64,000 nt of DNA from Welwitschia mirabilis (Eukaryota > Gnetophyta > Gnetopsida > Welwitschiales): contig JBOZIK010000001.1 in the NCBI GenBank assembly GCA_051453625.1, positions 65,187,130 through 65,251,129 on the forward strand. Reading direction: 5' to 3'. This document shows positions 46,996 through 59,735 of this stretch, one piece after another. The number at the start of each line of letters is the position of its first letter. The stretch's first letter is position 1. Below the pieces are notes generated by a model, which worked only from the letters and a program-made list of their open reading frames with translations, was not told the origin of the DNA and made no database searches. Both the position numbers and the translations under genes were made by a program.

Positions 46996-48314
46996 TTTTT
47001 TTCAATAATAATAATAAAATTTAAAATGTATTAAATCACATATTAATAACATACTTAAAGAAGCTAATCCATATCTAAAGCTATGTTAATTCTAGTAGCA
47101 TTCTTCCATGCTCATACGATAATCTCCATTGTGTAAAGAAGATAAACAAAAGAAGTATAGTTTAATAATGGTTATTAAAATATAATTATTTATCCAAGAC
47201 TAATATGGATATATTATAACTCAAGAAAACAAGTGATAAATTAAGAACTATTTATGTTACTTAAACTACTAAGGTAAAAACTCTTACAAGCATGCACATT
47301 CAAAGTAAGATTAAAAAAAAGGTAAAAGGGGTATTTATTTAAATAAAATATTATTTCTAAGTAATTTAACTTAAGGCTAGTGACAAAAACTTATCTCATA
47401 CAGCCTAATTCCCTATAAAATATTATGTAATATTTTTTTATAATTTAAAACATTAATTATAACATTTTTGGGCTCTAAAAAGATATCATAATCAAAATTT
47501 AATAATTAATGAATTATTAACAATAAATTATGATAGCTTTTCATTAATTAAATACATAATAGGGTCCTCTAAAAATGTTATTTGTAAGGTCATAATTTAA
47601 GGTTAAAATTGTTAAATCTTCTAAAATTATAGTCCTATTGCACTACACTAAAATGATTATAACTTTTAAAGTACTTTAAGATTTAAATGATTTAAGACTT
47701 TTTGGAAATATTACTTAATTATCTACAACTTATAATGCTCAAGTTTTCAAATATCTTAACTATTAATTACAAAAATGTAAATTAATTGCTAACTATTTTC
47801 TACATTTATTTTCTAATGTATTTTAATAGGTTAATTTTTTAAAACTTATTACACATCAAAAAATTATTATTTTTACATTTCTACAATCATAACATAATCA
47901 TAGACATACAAGAACATTTTCACTAATTTACATTTACTATTTAACAAGCTAGTGTTTTGAACCTTTTCCTTTATTTTGGAAATTTAATTTTCATTATTAA
48001 AAAAATGGTAAAGTTTGTACAACTAGTTATGCAATAATTTAGATCACTAAAATAATGGATGCACTAACTAGTTATGTACAAAATATCTTAACTAACTTTA
48101 CTAATTTAAATAATTGTAAAATTAAAAATCAAATAAATTCAAAAATAACCATTTACTATAAGCCTTAAGATTTTTCTAAAAGAGTACTAGCTGAAAATAG
48201 ATTTTTGAGGATCAAATCTTTGTCCATAATAAGATGGATCTAATGCATAATAGATAAAAATATAATATTAAAATAAACATGGGTATCCAAATTTTCTTTC
48301 TTTTTTTCTTCTTT

Positions 48315-48528
48315 NNNNNNNNNNNNNNNNNNNNNNNNNNNNNNNNNNNNNNNNNNNNNNNNNNNNNNNNNNNNNNNNNNNNNNNNNNNNNNNNNNNNNN
48401 NNNNNNNNNNNNNNNNNNNNNNNNNNNNNNNNNNNNNNNNNNNNNNNNNNNNNNNNNNNNNNNNNNNNNNNNNNNNNNNNNNNNNNNNNNNTGTATGTAT
48501 GTATGTATGTATATATACATGTATGTAT
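48315..48528. repeat. 177-N gap ending in a (TGTA)n microsatellite
   Basis: A pyrimidine-rich TTTCTT stretch precedes the gap, and about five TGTA units with a TATATACATGTATG tail follow it (48492-48528). Simple sequence probably caused the assembly break. Confidence 0.7.
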
Positions 48529-48946
48529 AAAATTTTAAGGTAACCATTATAATGGCCTAATATAATATATGACCACTCTACTAGAATCTTGAAAAACAAT
48601 CATATAAACAATATTCATAAAGTGAACACTTAAAAAGATTAGTTCGATGGTTGAAGATTGATGAAGGTCCAATCTCAAGAATTCTTAGCTCCAAGCTTTT
48701 AAGATCCCAGATCTACAAGTAAGAAAATGAAAAGAAAAAGAGAGGAACAAAGGAAATGNNNNNNNNNNNNNNNNNNNNNNNNNNNNNNNNNNNNNNNNNN
48801 NNNNNNNNNNNNNNNNNNNNNNNNNNNNNNNNNNNNNNNNNNNNNNNNNNNNNNNNNNAAAATGAAAAGAAAAAGAGAGGAACAAAGGAAATGCACTTGC
48901 ATAGAAAATGGAAACTATCTCCTCTTGTAAGAGAGGAAACGATCTC

Positions 48947-48955
48947 TATATATAG
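48947..48955 (-). promoter_or_regulatory. TATA box of element C 5' LTR
   Basis: CTATATATA on the minus strand, followed by a conserved CTCTCTTACAAGAGGAG stretch shared by the LTR copies. Expected U3 promoter position. Confidence 0.55.
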
Positions 48956-49788
48956 ATAAACAAAAGGCAAAGATCTCAAGCTCATAAGATCATATGACTT
49001 ATCATTGATAAGCTAGAGGAGTAATAAGTTTCATTAAAGTACAAAAAGAGATCATATTTATAACTCATGCACCTAACTAGGGTTAATTATCAAAGTTAAC
49101 TATATGCATCATTTTCTCATGTTAGCTCTTCCTTAATCCTTTATAGGCTCATAACTAAATTTAATTCATTTAAGACATGCATTAAAAGAATAAACGCTTC
49201 AATCTCAAAATGTCATTTGACATAATGAGATAAACTCTTCAATTCCACTAAACAAAACAATAAATATGCTATGAATTAAGTGTCTTTATACATCTCAAGG
49301 AAATAAAAGTCATGATAGAGTAAATATATTCATTTTATTATTCTTGGTTCTAGGTAAAAGTGCATGTACTTATTCACATGTTCATTTATTCCATAATGCA
49401 TAGAATATATCAATCACATATTATAAACAAGAAAATGTCTATTCATAATATAGTACACCTGTCACATTTACCAATAATTTAAATAAGATATAAAATACGT
49501 TATTATGTCCTCTTAAAATTTTTAATTTATTGTTCTTAACATGTGATTTTAATTTCTTACATAATGGGGTTATCTAATTTTAAATGTTTAAATAGCTTTT
49601 CTTATAAAACCTTTTAACATAATTATTATCATTTTTATGATGAATTATAAAAATTAGAAATTAATTCAATTTACAATATCATATTATTTTTATAACACCT
49701 TTTAAATAATAGTAATTCATCATTTGATTAAAACCTTAATATGCCTAATATCTAAGTAATTAAGATTCAAAAAATTTGATATATGATA

Positions 49789-50079
49789 AAATAATTTTTG
49801 AAAGTTATTAATTTTTTTATAAAGTTGTCTTATTTATTTAAACAATTAATTCTAATGAATATTATTTTCCTATAATATTTTGTATTTAAAAGGGTATTGA
49901 TTCAACCAGAGATGGTTGTTGGATATCAATGGACTCATTGTAATTATCTTATAAAGTGCTTATTTATAGTGACTGAATTCATTCTTTAAAATTAGTATTT
50001 AGGAATCTTCAATATCAAAGTTAAAATTTAAGCTCTAACATAATCTAAGCTTGAAAACAAGTTTTAATAGCTTATGAAT
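49789..50079. other. Unassigned sequence right of element C
   Basis: About 290 AT-rich bases between the C LTR and the LINE remnant. No motif recognised. Confidence 0.5.
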
Positions 50080-50970
50080 AGGGTCTAATTACATTAAGTT
50101 ATCTTACTAACATCTTTAAATTCTATAATAATTTTTATGATGTTATTAGGAAAAACTGGTTTAAGATAGTTTAAAAAGCCTTACGTAAAGGAAACTTGTG
50201 GCTAAATATTAATTTAAGTGTGATTTATCTTTTTTCCAAAATTAGGTAATTTGCATTTCATTTCAATTAGAATCAATTACTTTTCTTAATATCTCTTATA
50301 AAATTTTAGTTAGATGTTTATCTAATAGCTTAAACATTATCCTATCTAATATTATTTATTTTAAGAAAAGTGGTTTTTTAATAGATACATTTTTAATAAA
50401 GTTCTTTTCTACTTGGGAAGATTTAGCATGACGAAAGTATACCAATCAAGATACTATCACTTTTAAACTTGATTATATAAAATCCTTTAATAGACTTAAC
50501 TAGAACTTTCTTTTAGATTTTATCAAAAATATAGAATTTAGGAAGGTTTTCATTCAAATGTTAAATTTTTTATTGTAAGATTTTTTTTTTTTTTCATCTC
50601 TATCTTTTTTTCTTCCATTGTAAGATGTATTAGTTTCACCTTTTTTATTGAAATATTTATGGAGCAAGGATGTCCTTGCTTTTAACTTTATATCTTTTTA
50701 TCATTATAGAAAACATTTTATACCATACTATTTCTAAGGATTAGTAGGATATCTTACTCATGACATGCATATTAGTGAAAATTCAGATTATCTCATGAAC
50801 ATGCTCTTTCCATATGACTTCTTTTTATTAAGAATTTTCAAGATATATAATCAATTTCTCTTTACAATTAGTCTTTATTATTTTCTATCTAACTATAAGA
50901 TCAATTCGAAAAATTATTTAGTATATATGTTTCTAAAAGTTTTTAATGGCTTCTCTCTAAATGTATAAAA
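50080..50970 (+). pseudogene. LINE reverse transcriptase remnant
   Basis: The + strand reads FYDVIRKNWFKIV.KALRKGNLWLNINLSVIYLFSKI (family: LIPKI before the RT core). Then SITFLNISYKILVRCLSN (FRPISLxNxxYKIxxKxLxxRL) from about 50273 and KSGFLIDTFLIK follow. QDTITFKLDYIKSFNRLN.NFL is the LDxxKAFDxVxWxFL catalytic block with the Asp kept. EQGCP near 50659 is the RGxRQGCPLSP motif. A 68-codon open stretch at 50765-50968 contains MLFPYDFFLL where LINEs have the FADD catalytic box, so one catalytic Asp is Tyr. A poly-T tract near 50581 shifts the frame. Clear non-LTR (L1-type) RT, dead. Confidence 0.82.
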
Positions 50971-53900
50971 TTATTGAAGATGATGATTTAATGAAATTTT
51001 TTAAATTTTTTTTATTTTTATGGGAATTTTAAGTAATTGTAAGACTTTATAATTAGTAAATTGGCTTTTTACATTAATAAATAAAAATCTAAAAAGATCA
51101 CAATAGGTAAAAACTATTAAATCTATAAAATATTTTATTTACTACTGATATCTATTATTTCTTTGATCAGGCTTTTGCTTCTTTAAGTTACATGTAAATT
51201 AAAATGTAAGTTCATAATTTTCATATGATTCAATGAAATTAATATGAATGAATTTTATAGAATTACATGAATTATTGATGCTCACTTAGGAAAAAATAAG
51301 GATTATGTTTTTTTGATTTCTTTTTACAAGATATCTTCATTTGTGATAAGTGTTTAGCTAACTATTTTGGTTCTGTGTGATGGTAGTATGAATTAGTTTT
51401 TAAATCATTAAAGATTGCTTACCTAAAGAGTAGCCTAATTTAGAAAGGTATCCATCCTATTAGCTAACTTAATTTTCTAAAGAACTTCAATATTTAAGGA
51501 TTTATTATGCTATAAAGTGTTAGAGTTACATTAAAAATGATTTATAATATCATCTAAAATAATTTTTTAATCAGTTATTCTATGTTGTAAGATGTAGTTC
51601 TATGGTGATTACCATTAAATAATGTTTTCATTGCTACTTTAATATTCTAGTTGATAATCCATTACTTTAATAAAGGTGTGGTCCTTATTTCATGTCTTCA
51701 CTTGAATATTTAATCAATTTCATGAAAAAACTTTCACTGGTTTTATGATAACTTAAATGCTATAATATGTTTTTTTCGGTAGATTTTATCTCTTAGATTT
51801 TTAATGTAGTTTGTATTTAAGATAATTAGATTTTACCTCTAATATAAATATAGTGGAAAGATGGTAACCCTTCGTATCCTCATAAAACTATTAAAAATAA
51901 AAAAGACTCATCATATGTTCTTGAAAGACATATTTATTAAAAATTATTGTGACATATTATGACTTGCGAAGACTTGAAGAGTCACAAATATTAAGAGTTT
52001 AAAGAATATTTTTATCTTACTAAAATAATAATACCTTTTTATTGTATTTTTTATTAAGGTCTAGTAATTTTTTCAGTAATGTCTACCTATTAGTAGAAGG
52101 CTTTACCATATAGCATTTGCAGCTATCACTTGCCATTTCTATAATAAGAAACATAGATTATAGCATATTCATTAATCACCTACTGGCTTAATGTATTTTG
52201 ATTGAGATTTGCTATATATTTCAAGGAATTATTTATTCCTTTGAAAGTGTTTTAGAAATTACATTCTTAATGCAAGCTTAAAACACCAATGTGAGCAGAC
52301 ATTACAAAGAATTGATAACTTTACTTTTCTAAACTTAAGATTTAAGACTTTTATTTGGTAAAGTATTATTTTTAGGTTCATATTCAAATGGAAAGAATTC
52401 AAATGAAAGTTAATTATCTGCTCTAGTTATTACAGAATTAGTTAGATACATATGGCATATTCTTTGTATCAAAACTTTGTGCTAGTTCTTACATAGTCTA
52501 CAACTAATGGATAAATTTCATACTATTCAAAACTCATGTAGCAAAGAATGCCTAAAGCTATTTTATTACTTTAAAAGGGTTTATCTTTACGTATAATGAT
52601 ATATTAAATCATCACATGAATTTTTTTCCCTCTTTTAATTATATTATCTCTAGAGCCTTCTCAAATGATTCTTAATATTATATTTACTATGTATTTTGGA
52701 TGGTTTCAAAGGTTAATTCTAGTAATTCCCTTAAAACATTTGAATAAAAAATTTTAATTTTATTTATTATTATAAATAGATTTTATGTTATAATCTCTTT
52801 TTCTTCCTTTAGGATTCTACTCCTAGTCCTCTTTTCTTTTTAAGTGATACCTTTTATTAAATTTCTAACCATTTTCTTTATTATTAATTAATCTATGCCT
52901 CTTAACTATGTTACAAGTTTCATAATTACAATTCTAAAATTATGTACATGAATGGATCGATGATGTTATATTATATAAAAATTATCATTTTAATTTAGAT
53001 TCCTATTTTCTTCATATTTTAAGATATTATTATAAATAAAATATTTGTGTTTTCTTATAAACTTAAAGAAAACATTATCATTCTTAAGATTGAAAGTCAT
53101 AAAACTAAAATAATTATTGTGATCATAACAATCCTTTTTAACTTTGTGTTTTCATTTCTTTATTATTTACTTATTAATTAGTAATGAATTTTACATCTTT
53201 CTATTTATCGTATTGTTTTTTCTCTACATCTAGTTTTGTAGGTAGCAAAATAAGAATTTAAAATCTCCATTAGTCATAATGATTAGAAAAATTACATTAT
53301 CCTAAATCATCTATTTTTGTAAATATTTAGCCTTAATTTTTTCATCCATGTTAACATCTATTGTCAGCTATCATCATTTATTAACATCTATTATTCATTT
53401 TATTTTTTTATTTTTTAATTTTCTTCTTCAATAACACATGTAATCATTTTTTGCATTATGCACTTTGCATGTAATCCTCATTTTCATTAGTTTGATTTTA
53501 ATCTTGTAAAATACATGTTAATGCTCAATGTTTCTTTCTTCATTATTTTTTCTCCCTTACTCTTATTAATGAGATATTATTTAATCACATATTTTTATTT
53601 TGAAATGAGTAATCTTTTCTTATATTTTTCTTAACTTGTAAATAATTTTACATTAATGCCTTTACATCCAACAAAACTTATTTTTGTAAAATATTCTATC
53701 ATTATTACAAATCCAAATATATACATGATCACATGCATGTCACTTATGTAGAGAAAATGCTAAGAAACCTTGATAATGCATTTTTCACATGATTTTAGCA
53801 GAATATGTTTACTAAATTTATAAATGTGAAAGTAATGAATTTTATAATTTTATTAAATTCCAAAAGTTAATATAAGAACACACACAAAAAATTAACTAAT

Positions 53901-55905
53901 ATAAATTAGATAAAAAAGGTGAATACACTTCAAACTATTTTAAGAATTTCTATAAATTATTTGACATTAAGTGTGAAACAACTTACCCATATTTACCTCA
54001 AAGGCATATGCACCTTGATAAAATGGTTTAATAAAATGAAAAAAAATCACATATTAAATTAAAAAAATGTTGTATTTTGGTAAAAAGTGGTATGGATTCC
54101 AAAAAATGAGGCAACTTTATTACATTAACTTGTTATCTCATAAGATCATCACTAAATCCCTAATAAATGAATCATCATATCACAAATGGATAGATAATGC
54201 ACTTCACATCTCATAATAAAATACTTCTGATAACATTTGGCATGTTAAAAAAAACAAAAATGATGTTAAGTAAGTGGAGAATTTATTTAAGCAATGTGTA
54301 ATTATTAATTCCTAAAAATTAACAAAGGACATGAGTCCCTTAAAGTATGATTTTTAGGATGTCATGTCTTATGAAAAACATGAATTTTTTAAATAGGGAA
54401 ATTAACAAACACAAATAAAAAATTTAATAGTACCTTACATTATTAGATTGAGTTACTAATTACTTTAATTAGTTAAAGTTTTACAAATCTATGAGCTATT
54501 TCTAAAGAATAGCATAACATAATTATACAAATAAAACCAGATTAACTTATAGATGTTTCAAGTGTTAGTAATGATATATTAATTATAGAACAAAGGAAGA
54601 AGAAAAAAATCATTAGGAATAACACACTTACATAATGTTATAGGTGATAATATTAGTTTTAATTATAAAATTAAAAGAGGAATTTACAGTCACATTATAG
54701 AAGAAAACATAGTCTGAAAGACCCAACTAAGTCTAAAGAAGCAGAGAAACATGAACCTTGGAAAAATGTAATGAATATTTTATAGCTAATAATGTTATGA
54801 GATCTATAACTAATTTTAAACAATCCCAAATGAAGCCATAAAGATAATTTTAACACACATCATTTATACTCTTGATTTTGCCTCTTTTTAAAGAATGAAG
54901 TAGAGAATGAGAGGAAAATACATACAAATATATACTTTAATGGTAATCATGATGAATTTAAAAGTAATTTTGACTATGCCTCATGGTTTAAAGTGTATCT
55001 GCTTACTACAGTAATGAGAAATGCATATTAGATCATGGTATAAAGTAAAACAATGGATGATTTAATTGATGGTTGAATTTGATATTCCTTACATCTTCTA
55101 GGTTTTAATTGAAAGTGATACTAAGAGTGACATAGAAATAATCAATAACCTCAATCTAAATTTTAGAATAAAATATTTCAATAAGACAGAGAGGTATGTT
55201 AAATTTCTTATAACTAAGAAAATTGCATAAATAAAACATTATCCTAAAAAACATGTACTATAAATTGCCAAAAAGCTTTTGAATATTAATCAACTTCACA
55301 TTTTAAGATAACATTTGACCATTCGTAACATTAGGTTAAGGGGGTAAATAAGCTTACAAATTATTCTAAATTTTTTTCTCATATCAAAGGGAAGATTGAA
55401 GTAATATGAAAGAAGAAAAAAAACTTATTCCATCATTTTATCCATTTTTTCTCTTTATCTTGTAACGCTTAATTTTTTTCCCTTTGATAATTTATATCTA
55501 GCATAAGCTTCATTTAGACTTTATAACATTTCAATATACCTAAACTTGTATTAACATATTCTATTTTTAATTTTTTAATTTGTCAAATTATAAGTTATTT
55601 TTATTAGTTAGGCATTATTTATCCTTCACTCACACATCTTGTCTAATACTCCTTCATTTTCTTTCAAATATTAAGTTATGTTGGTTTTAGTTTTTTCTCT
55701 TTTTCCAAAAAATTTGATTATACATTCTTAATCACAAATAAAAACATGTCTATCATTGTTTTAAAACCCATGGAAATACATCTTTCTTAATTTGTATGAT
55801 TTTAAACATATTTGAATTTTTTAGATGTATGAAAAAAATTAGATTGGAATACTTTGAATCAAGAGTTAGTATTTCAAAATACACAAGAGAAAAGAACTCT
55901 TATTG
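50971..55905. other. Unassigned AT-rich region
   Basis: The first ~500 bases may continue the LINE C-terminus (an AYLKSSLI.KGIHPIS-like text near 51420), but no motif is diagnostic. From 51.5 to 55.9 kb I see no gene, RNA or element boundary. TTAACATCTATT is repeated at about 53350 and 53383. Confidence 0.5.
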
Positions 55906-55910
55906 AACAG

Positions 55911-56490
55911 TTGGTTGGGGGATGGTGGGGTAGGGAAAAGGGGGGAAGAGAGATCTATAATAATTNNNNNNNNNNNNNNNNNNNNNNNNNNNNNNNNNNN
56001 NNNNNNNNNNNNNNNNNNNNNNNNNNNNNNNNNNNNNNNNNNNNNNNNNNNNNNNNNNNNNNNNNNNNNNNNNNNNNNNNNNNNNNNNNNNNNNNNNNNN
56101 NNNNNNNNNNNNNNNNNNNNNNNNNNNNNNNNNNNNNNNNNNNNNNNNNNNNNNNNNNNNNNNNNNNNNNNNNNNNNNNNNNNNNNNNNNNNNNNNNNNN
56201 NNNNNNNNNNNNNNNNNNNNNNNNNNNNNNNNNNNNNNNNNNNNNNNNNNNNNNNNNNNNNNNNNNNNNNNNNNNNNNNNNNNNNNNNNNNNNNNNNNNN
56301 NNNNNNNNNNNNNNNNNNNNNNNNNNNNNNNNNNNNNNNNNNNNNNNNNNNNNNNNNNNNNNNNNNNNNNNNNNNNNNNNNNNNNNNNNNNNNNNNNNNN
56401 NNNNNNNNNNNNNNNNNNNNNNNNNNNNNNNNNNNNNNNNNNNNNNNNNNNNNNNNNNNNNNNNNNNNNNNNNNNNNNNNNNNNNNNNNN
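55911..56490 (+). other. Canonical G-quadruplex-forming motif next to a 525-N gap
   Basis: At 55915-55944 four G runs of 5, 4, 3 and 6 bases are separated by loops of about 5, 2 and 4 bases. This fits the G3+N1-7 pattern on the + strand. The gap begins at 55966. Such a run is exceptional in this AT-rich window. Confidence 0.7.
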
Positions 56491-57599
56491 ATGTTTGAAT
56501 ATTCAACATTTGAATATTAAACATTATAGAGTTTTTATCAGTTACTCATTTATTATTATATAAAAACTTGGACGTACCTAGGTTGGGGAATCATGTTCTC
56601 TTAGTAAGGTATTTTTATTATGCTTGTTCATTCTATTATTGGTTAAAATTTTATTTTATAGAAATCATTATCCCTTCCCCTTGAGTTAGACATTCTTCAT
56701 CTATAAATTTAAATACTTTAGGAACTTAGTTTTTTTTGAAAGAAATGCATATGAAGGATTTACAAGCTAATAGATAATAGATGATATATCTTTTCACCTT
56801 AATAACAAAGGTATAGCATACATTACATCTTAATGGGTAAGAAATGCAAGTGCTAACATAAAGTAACATTTTAGAAAGAATTATTTAATATTAATGAGGT
56901 ATTATTTTGTAAGAATTTCAAAATATAAAAATTCAAGTTTTTAAAATGATGATTGAAAAAAGATTTTCTCTAAATCTAAAATTAAAAAAAGATAAAATTA
57001 TCTTTAGAGAATAAGAAAAAAATCAAACCATATTATGATACTTTTTATGAAAGACCTTAATACAAACATGAAAACATTTCTTAGTAACATATTTATGTCT
57101 ATCCTTATTATTTAAATTCAAGAATCAAGAAGAATAAGAAAAGAATAAAGGACATACTATTAAATATTCATTACTACAACTTAGTCATCTATAATTAACT
57201 TATAGTCTAAACATAATGAAGTTACAAAAACTCTATTTTATGACTTCTAAAATCTTCAAACATAATTTAGCATAGTTAAGATCTATACAAAAATGTTTAG
57301 TTACCATAAAAGAAACTTATTAATTACTAAATTTAGTGTACAAGAAACATAGTTCTTATTGTATACATCAACTCACATGTAAATGATTATTAATAAATTC
57401 AAATATATTAGAATTTAAGATGAAAAAAAGGAATCTATTATAAAATTAAAGATATTATCATGATTTTAGAAAGTGCAAGTTTTTTAGTAGTAAAAATTAT
57501 TCATTTCTATAATAATAAATAACCTTTTTTTTTTTTGTTTACAAACATGCACAAAGAGTAGATTCTTCTTATAATGATAGATATTCTTCATCTATAAGA
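56491..57599. other. Unassigned AT-rich region
   Basis: Starts with two TTTGAATATTMAACATT-like units (56494-56525) right after the gap, which may be the edge of a missing repeat. No gene seen. Confidence 0.45.
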
Positions 57600-57935
57600 A
57601 AAATGATGATTTTTTAGCACACCAACAACCTTACAACAATTAGATTCTCCACACAAGACAGTACTCTCTTTCCTTCAAGGAAATAGTGGTTTTCTAATGC
57701 ACAACAAACCTTACAATAATGAGAGTATTCTCACAAGGAAATAGTGGGTTTTTAAAATACCACAAACCGTATAACAATGAGAGTATTCTCACAAGGTATC
57801 ACTTTATTTTCCTTAAGGAAATAGTGGTTTTTTGGCACATCACAAACCTTATAACAATGAAAGCCTTCTTGCAAGATAGCACTTTATTCCCTTTAGTGAA
57901 ATAGTGGTTTTTTGATGTACTACAAATCTTACAAC
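57600..57935. repeat. ~80-bp minisatellite, about five units
   Basis: The block GGAAATAGTGG occurs at 57679, 57737, 57817 and (as TGAAATAGTGG) 57896. Each is followed by TTTTT, a GCAC/RCCAC stretch, ACAAACCTTA and CAATGAGAGTATTCTCACAAG-like text. A more degenerate unit precedes at about 57600. Spacings are about 79, 58, 80 and 79, so one unit has a ~21-bp deletion. Confidence 0.7.
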
Positions 57936-58047
57936 AAAGAAAGTACTCATAGGCATAATTTCAAATGTACTCCATATAAGGATTACCTTATAATCAGTTT
58001 GAATATATAATAATAGACTTATGATAATATTCAAAAATAAGATAGTC

Positions 58048-58714
58048 CAATAATATATGAACTAATAAGTACAATACAATATAATAAGTACAATATAATN
58101 NNNNNNNNNNNNNNNNNNNNNNNNNNNNNNNNNNNNNNNNNNNNNNNNNNNNNNNNNNNNNNNNNNNNNNNNNNNNNNNNNNNNNNNNNNNNNNNNNNNN
58201 NNNNNNNNNNNNNNNNNNNNNNNNNNNNNNNNNNNNNNNNNNNNNNNNNNNNNNNNNNNNNNNNNNNNNNNNNNNNNNNNNNNNNNNNNNNNNNNNNNNN
58301 NNNNNNNNNNNNNNNNNNNNNNNNNNNNNNNNNNNNNNNNNNNNNNNNNNNNNNNNNNNNNNNNNNNNNNNNNNNNNNNNNNNNNNNNNNNNNNNNNNNN
58401 NNNNNNNNNNNNNNNNNNNNNNNNNNNNNNNNNNNNNNNNNNNNNNNNNNNNNNNNNNNNNNNNNNNNNNNNNNNNNNNNNNNNNNNNNNNNNNNNNNNN
58501 NNNNNNNNNNNNNNNNNNNNNNNNNNNNNNNNNNNNNNNNNNNNNNNNNNNNNNNNNNNNNNNNNNNNNNNNNNNNNNNNNNNNNNNNNNNNNNNNNNNN
58601 NNNNNNNNNNNNNNNNNNNNNNNNNNNNNNNNNNNNNNNNNNNNNNNNNNNNNNNNNNNNNNCAATAATATACGAACTAATAAGTACAATACAATATAAT
58701 AAGTACAATATAAT
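58048..58714. repeat. 563-N gap with duplicated 52-bp flanks
   Basis: Bases 58048-58099 recur at 58663-58714 with one substitution. Within each copy AATAAGTACAATA is itself doubled. Unlike the 100-N gaps this one has an estimated size, so the flanks may be a real repeat. Confidence 0.6.
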
Positions 58715-58719
58715 AACAA

Positions 58720-59735
58720 GATTGAATGTTGTAGCTTTAAAGAATTCTTGCATTCCTTATTATTTTCATCATCATAGGTGAAAAAAAATGATGTGATGAT
58801 GTAGGATTCAAGAATAAAATATATAAGCACTATAAGCATCTTTTCAAATGATAGCTTTTGATCCTTCACGAGATGTTTCAATCACAAGTGCATTCTTTGT
58901 TCTATATAAGATCTATTCATTATGTACCAAGAAGTATGATTGTTGAAGTAATAAAAGTTTAAAAGTTGTAATTTATTTTGTGACATTAAGCCTTTATACC
59001 ATTAAAGAGAAACTAGCTATTTTACCTTAAAAGTTAGCCTTTTAAACTTTATAACCATCATGTAATAGATAGAAAACCTCTTGACATCAGGTACACATCT
59101 TTATTTTTAATTAATGTTAACTTTTATCTAAGACATCTTTAAATTTGTGGACATCTACCAACAGTTAGATGTCTTTACCTTATAGACATCTTTAGTGAAA
59201 TTATCCAGAAATTGATGAAAATTAGTTTGTATAATCTTTAGGCCTCCATGATCATGAATTCATGATATAAAAGTTGATAACTCATTTGAAACATAAAAAA
59301 TTATTCAAAATACAAAATAACTTATTTGCTTATTTTAGTTTAGTATAGACATCTTCAAACATGTATTAATCTTTATCTATATTAGGTTCAACTTTTAACA
59401 TAGACATATTTAATGAAATAGTCATCTTTAACCTATGACTTAAAATCTAGTACATTAGAGACATCTTTAATCTATAGATGTCTTTATCAAAGATGTTTTT
59501 AATTGTCTATATATCTTTACCATAAATGTCTTCTAATTTGTAGATGTCTTCAAACAATTTTAAATTTTAAAAAATAAGCCTTTTCATAAGATATCATCTT
59601 TGAGGTTACAACATTGACTAGTACTTATCATGATCTGATTTTCTTTGTAATGGCCTCTCTACATAATGATACAATTTTTTAACAAGTAAAATCATCAGTA
59701 TTAGATTTACCAATAATATATTTTTAAGTAAATTA
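58720..59735 (-). repeat. Copia-type LTR remnant with AGACATCT motif cluster
   Basis: In reverse it resembles the element F LTR: GATGATTTTACTTGTTAA at 59688-59705 (minus) corresponds to 62413-62430 on the + strand. In both, a dense cluster of AGACATCT or AGATGTCT copies follows (about twelve at 59090-59560). A TTATATAG-like box lies near 58905. No terminal end is clear, and a gap lies just beyond. Confidence 0.5.

Larger units (their letters stand above)
35572..49788 (-). mobile_element. Element C: decayed Ty3/gypsy LTR retrotransposon, same family as A
   Basis: On the minus strand: 5' LTR (49788-45721), primer site, leader, gag, protease, RT, RNase H, integrase, polypurine tract and 3' LTR (40264-35572). 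The internal part is about 5.4 kb, a normal gypsy length, and is not interrupted by other elements. The flanks AAGTA (35567-35571) and AAATA (49789-49793) could be one five-base target duplication with one G-to-A change. No frame is intact. Confidence 0.85.
45721..49788 (-). repeat. 5' LTR of element C
   Basis: About 4.07 kb including a SINE insertion (46714-46995) and N gaps at 46435-46439, 48315-48491 and 48759-48858. It matches 35572-40264 and, in reverse, 22913-26710. The inner end is TGTAACACCC read on the + strand; the outer end is TATCATAT on the minus strand, with the TG decayed to TA. A 35-bp perfect duplicate flanks the 100-N gap (48724-48758 and 48859-48893), probably an assembly overlap. 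Confidence 0.82.

Noticed and set aside
48212-48985. Overlapping open frames around the gaps at 48.3 and 48.8 kb
   Set aside because: They arise from N runs and simple sequence inside the element C LTR.
55080-55320. Possible RNase H-like (LIESDT...) or copia 3' coding end
   Set aside because: Only a six-residue resemblance, no further motifs up- or downstream.
55854-56524. Open frames of 189-214 codons around the 525-N gap
   Set aside because: Produced by the N run, with no coding signal in the real bases.
57994-58881. 295-codon minus-strand open frame
   Set aside because: Most of it is N, and the ends are duplicated gap flanks.
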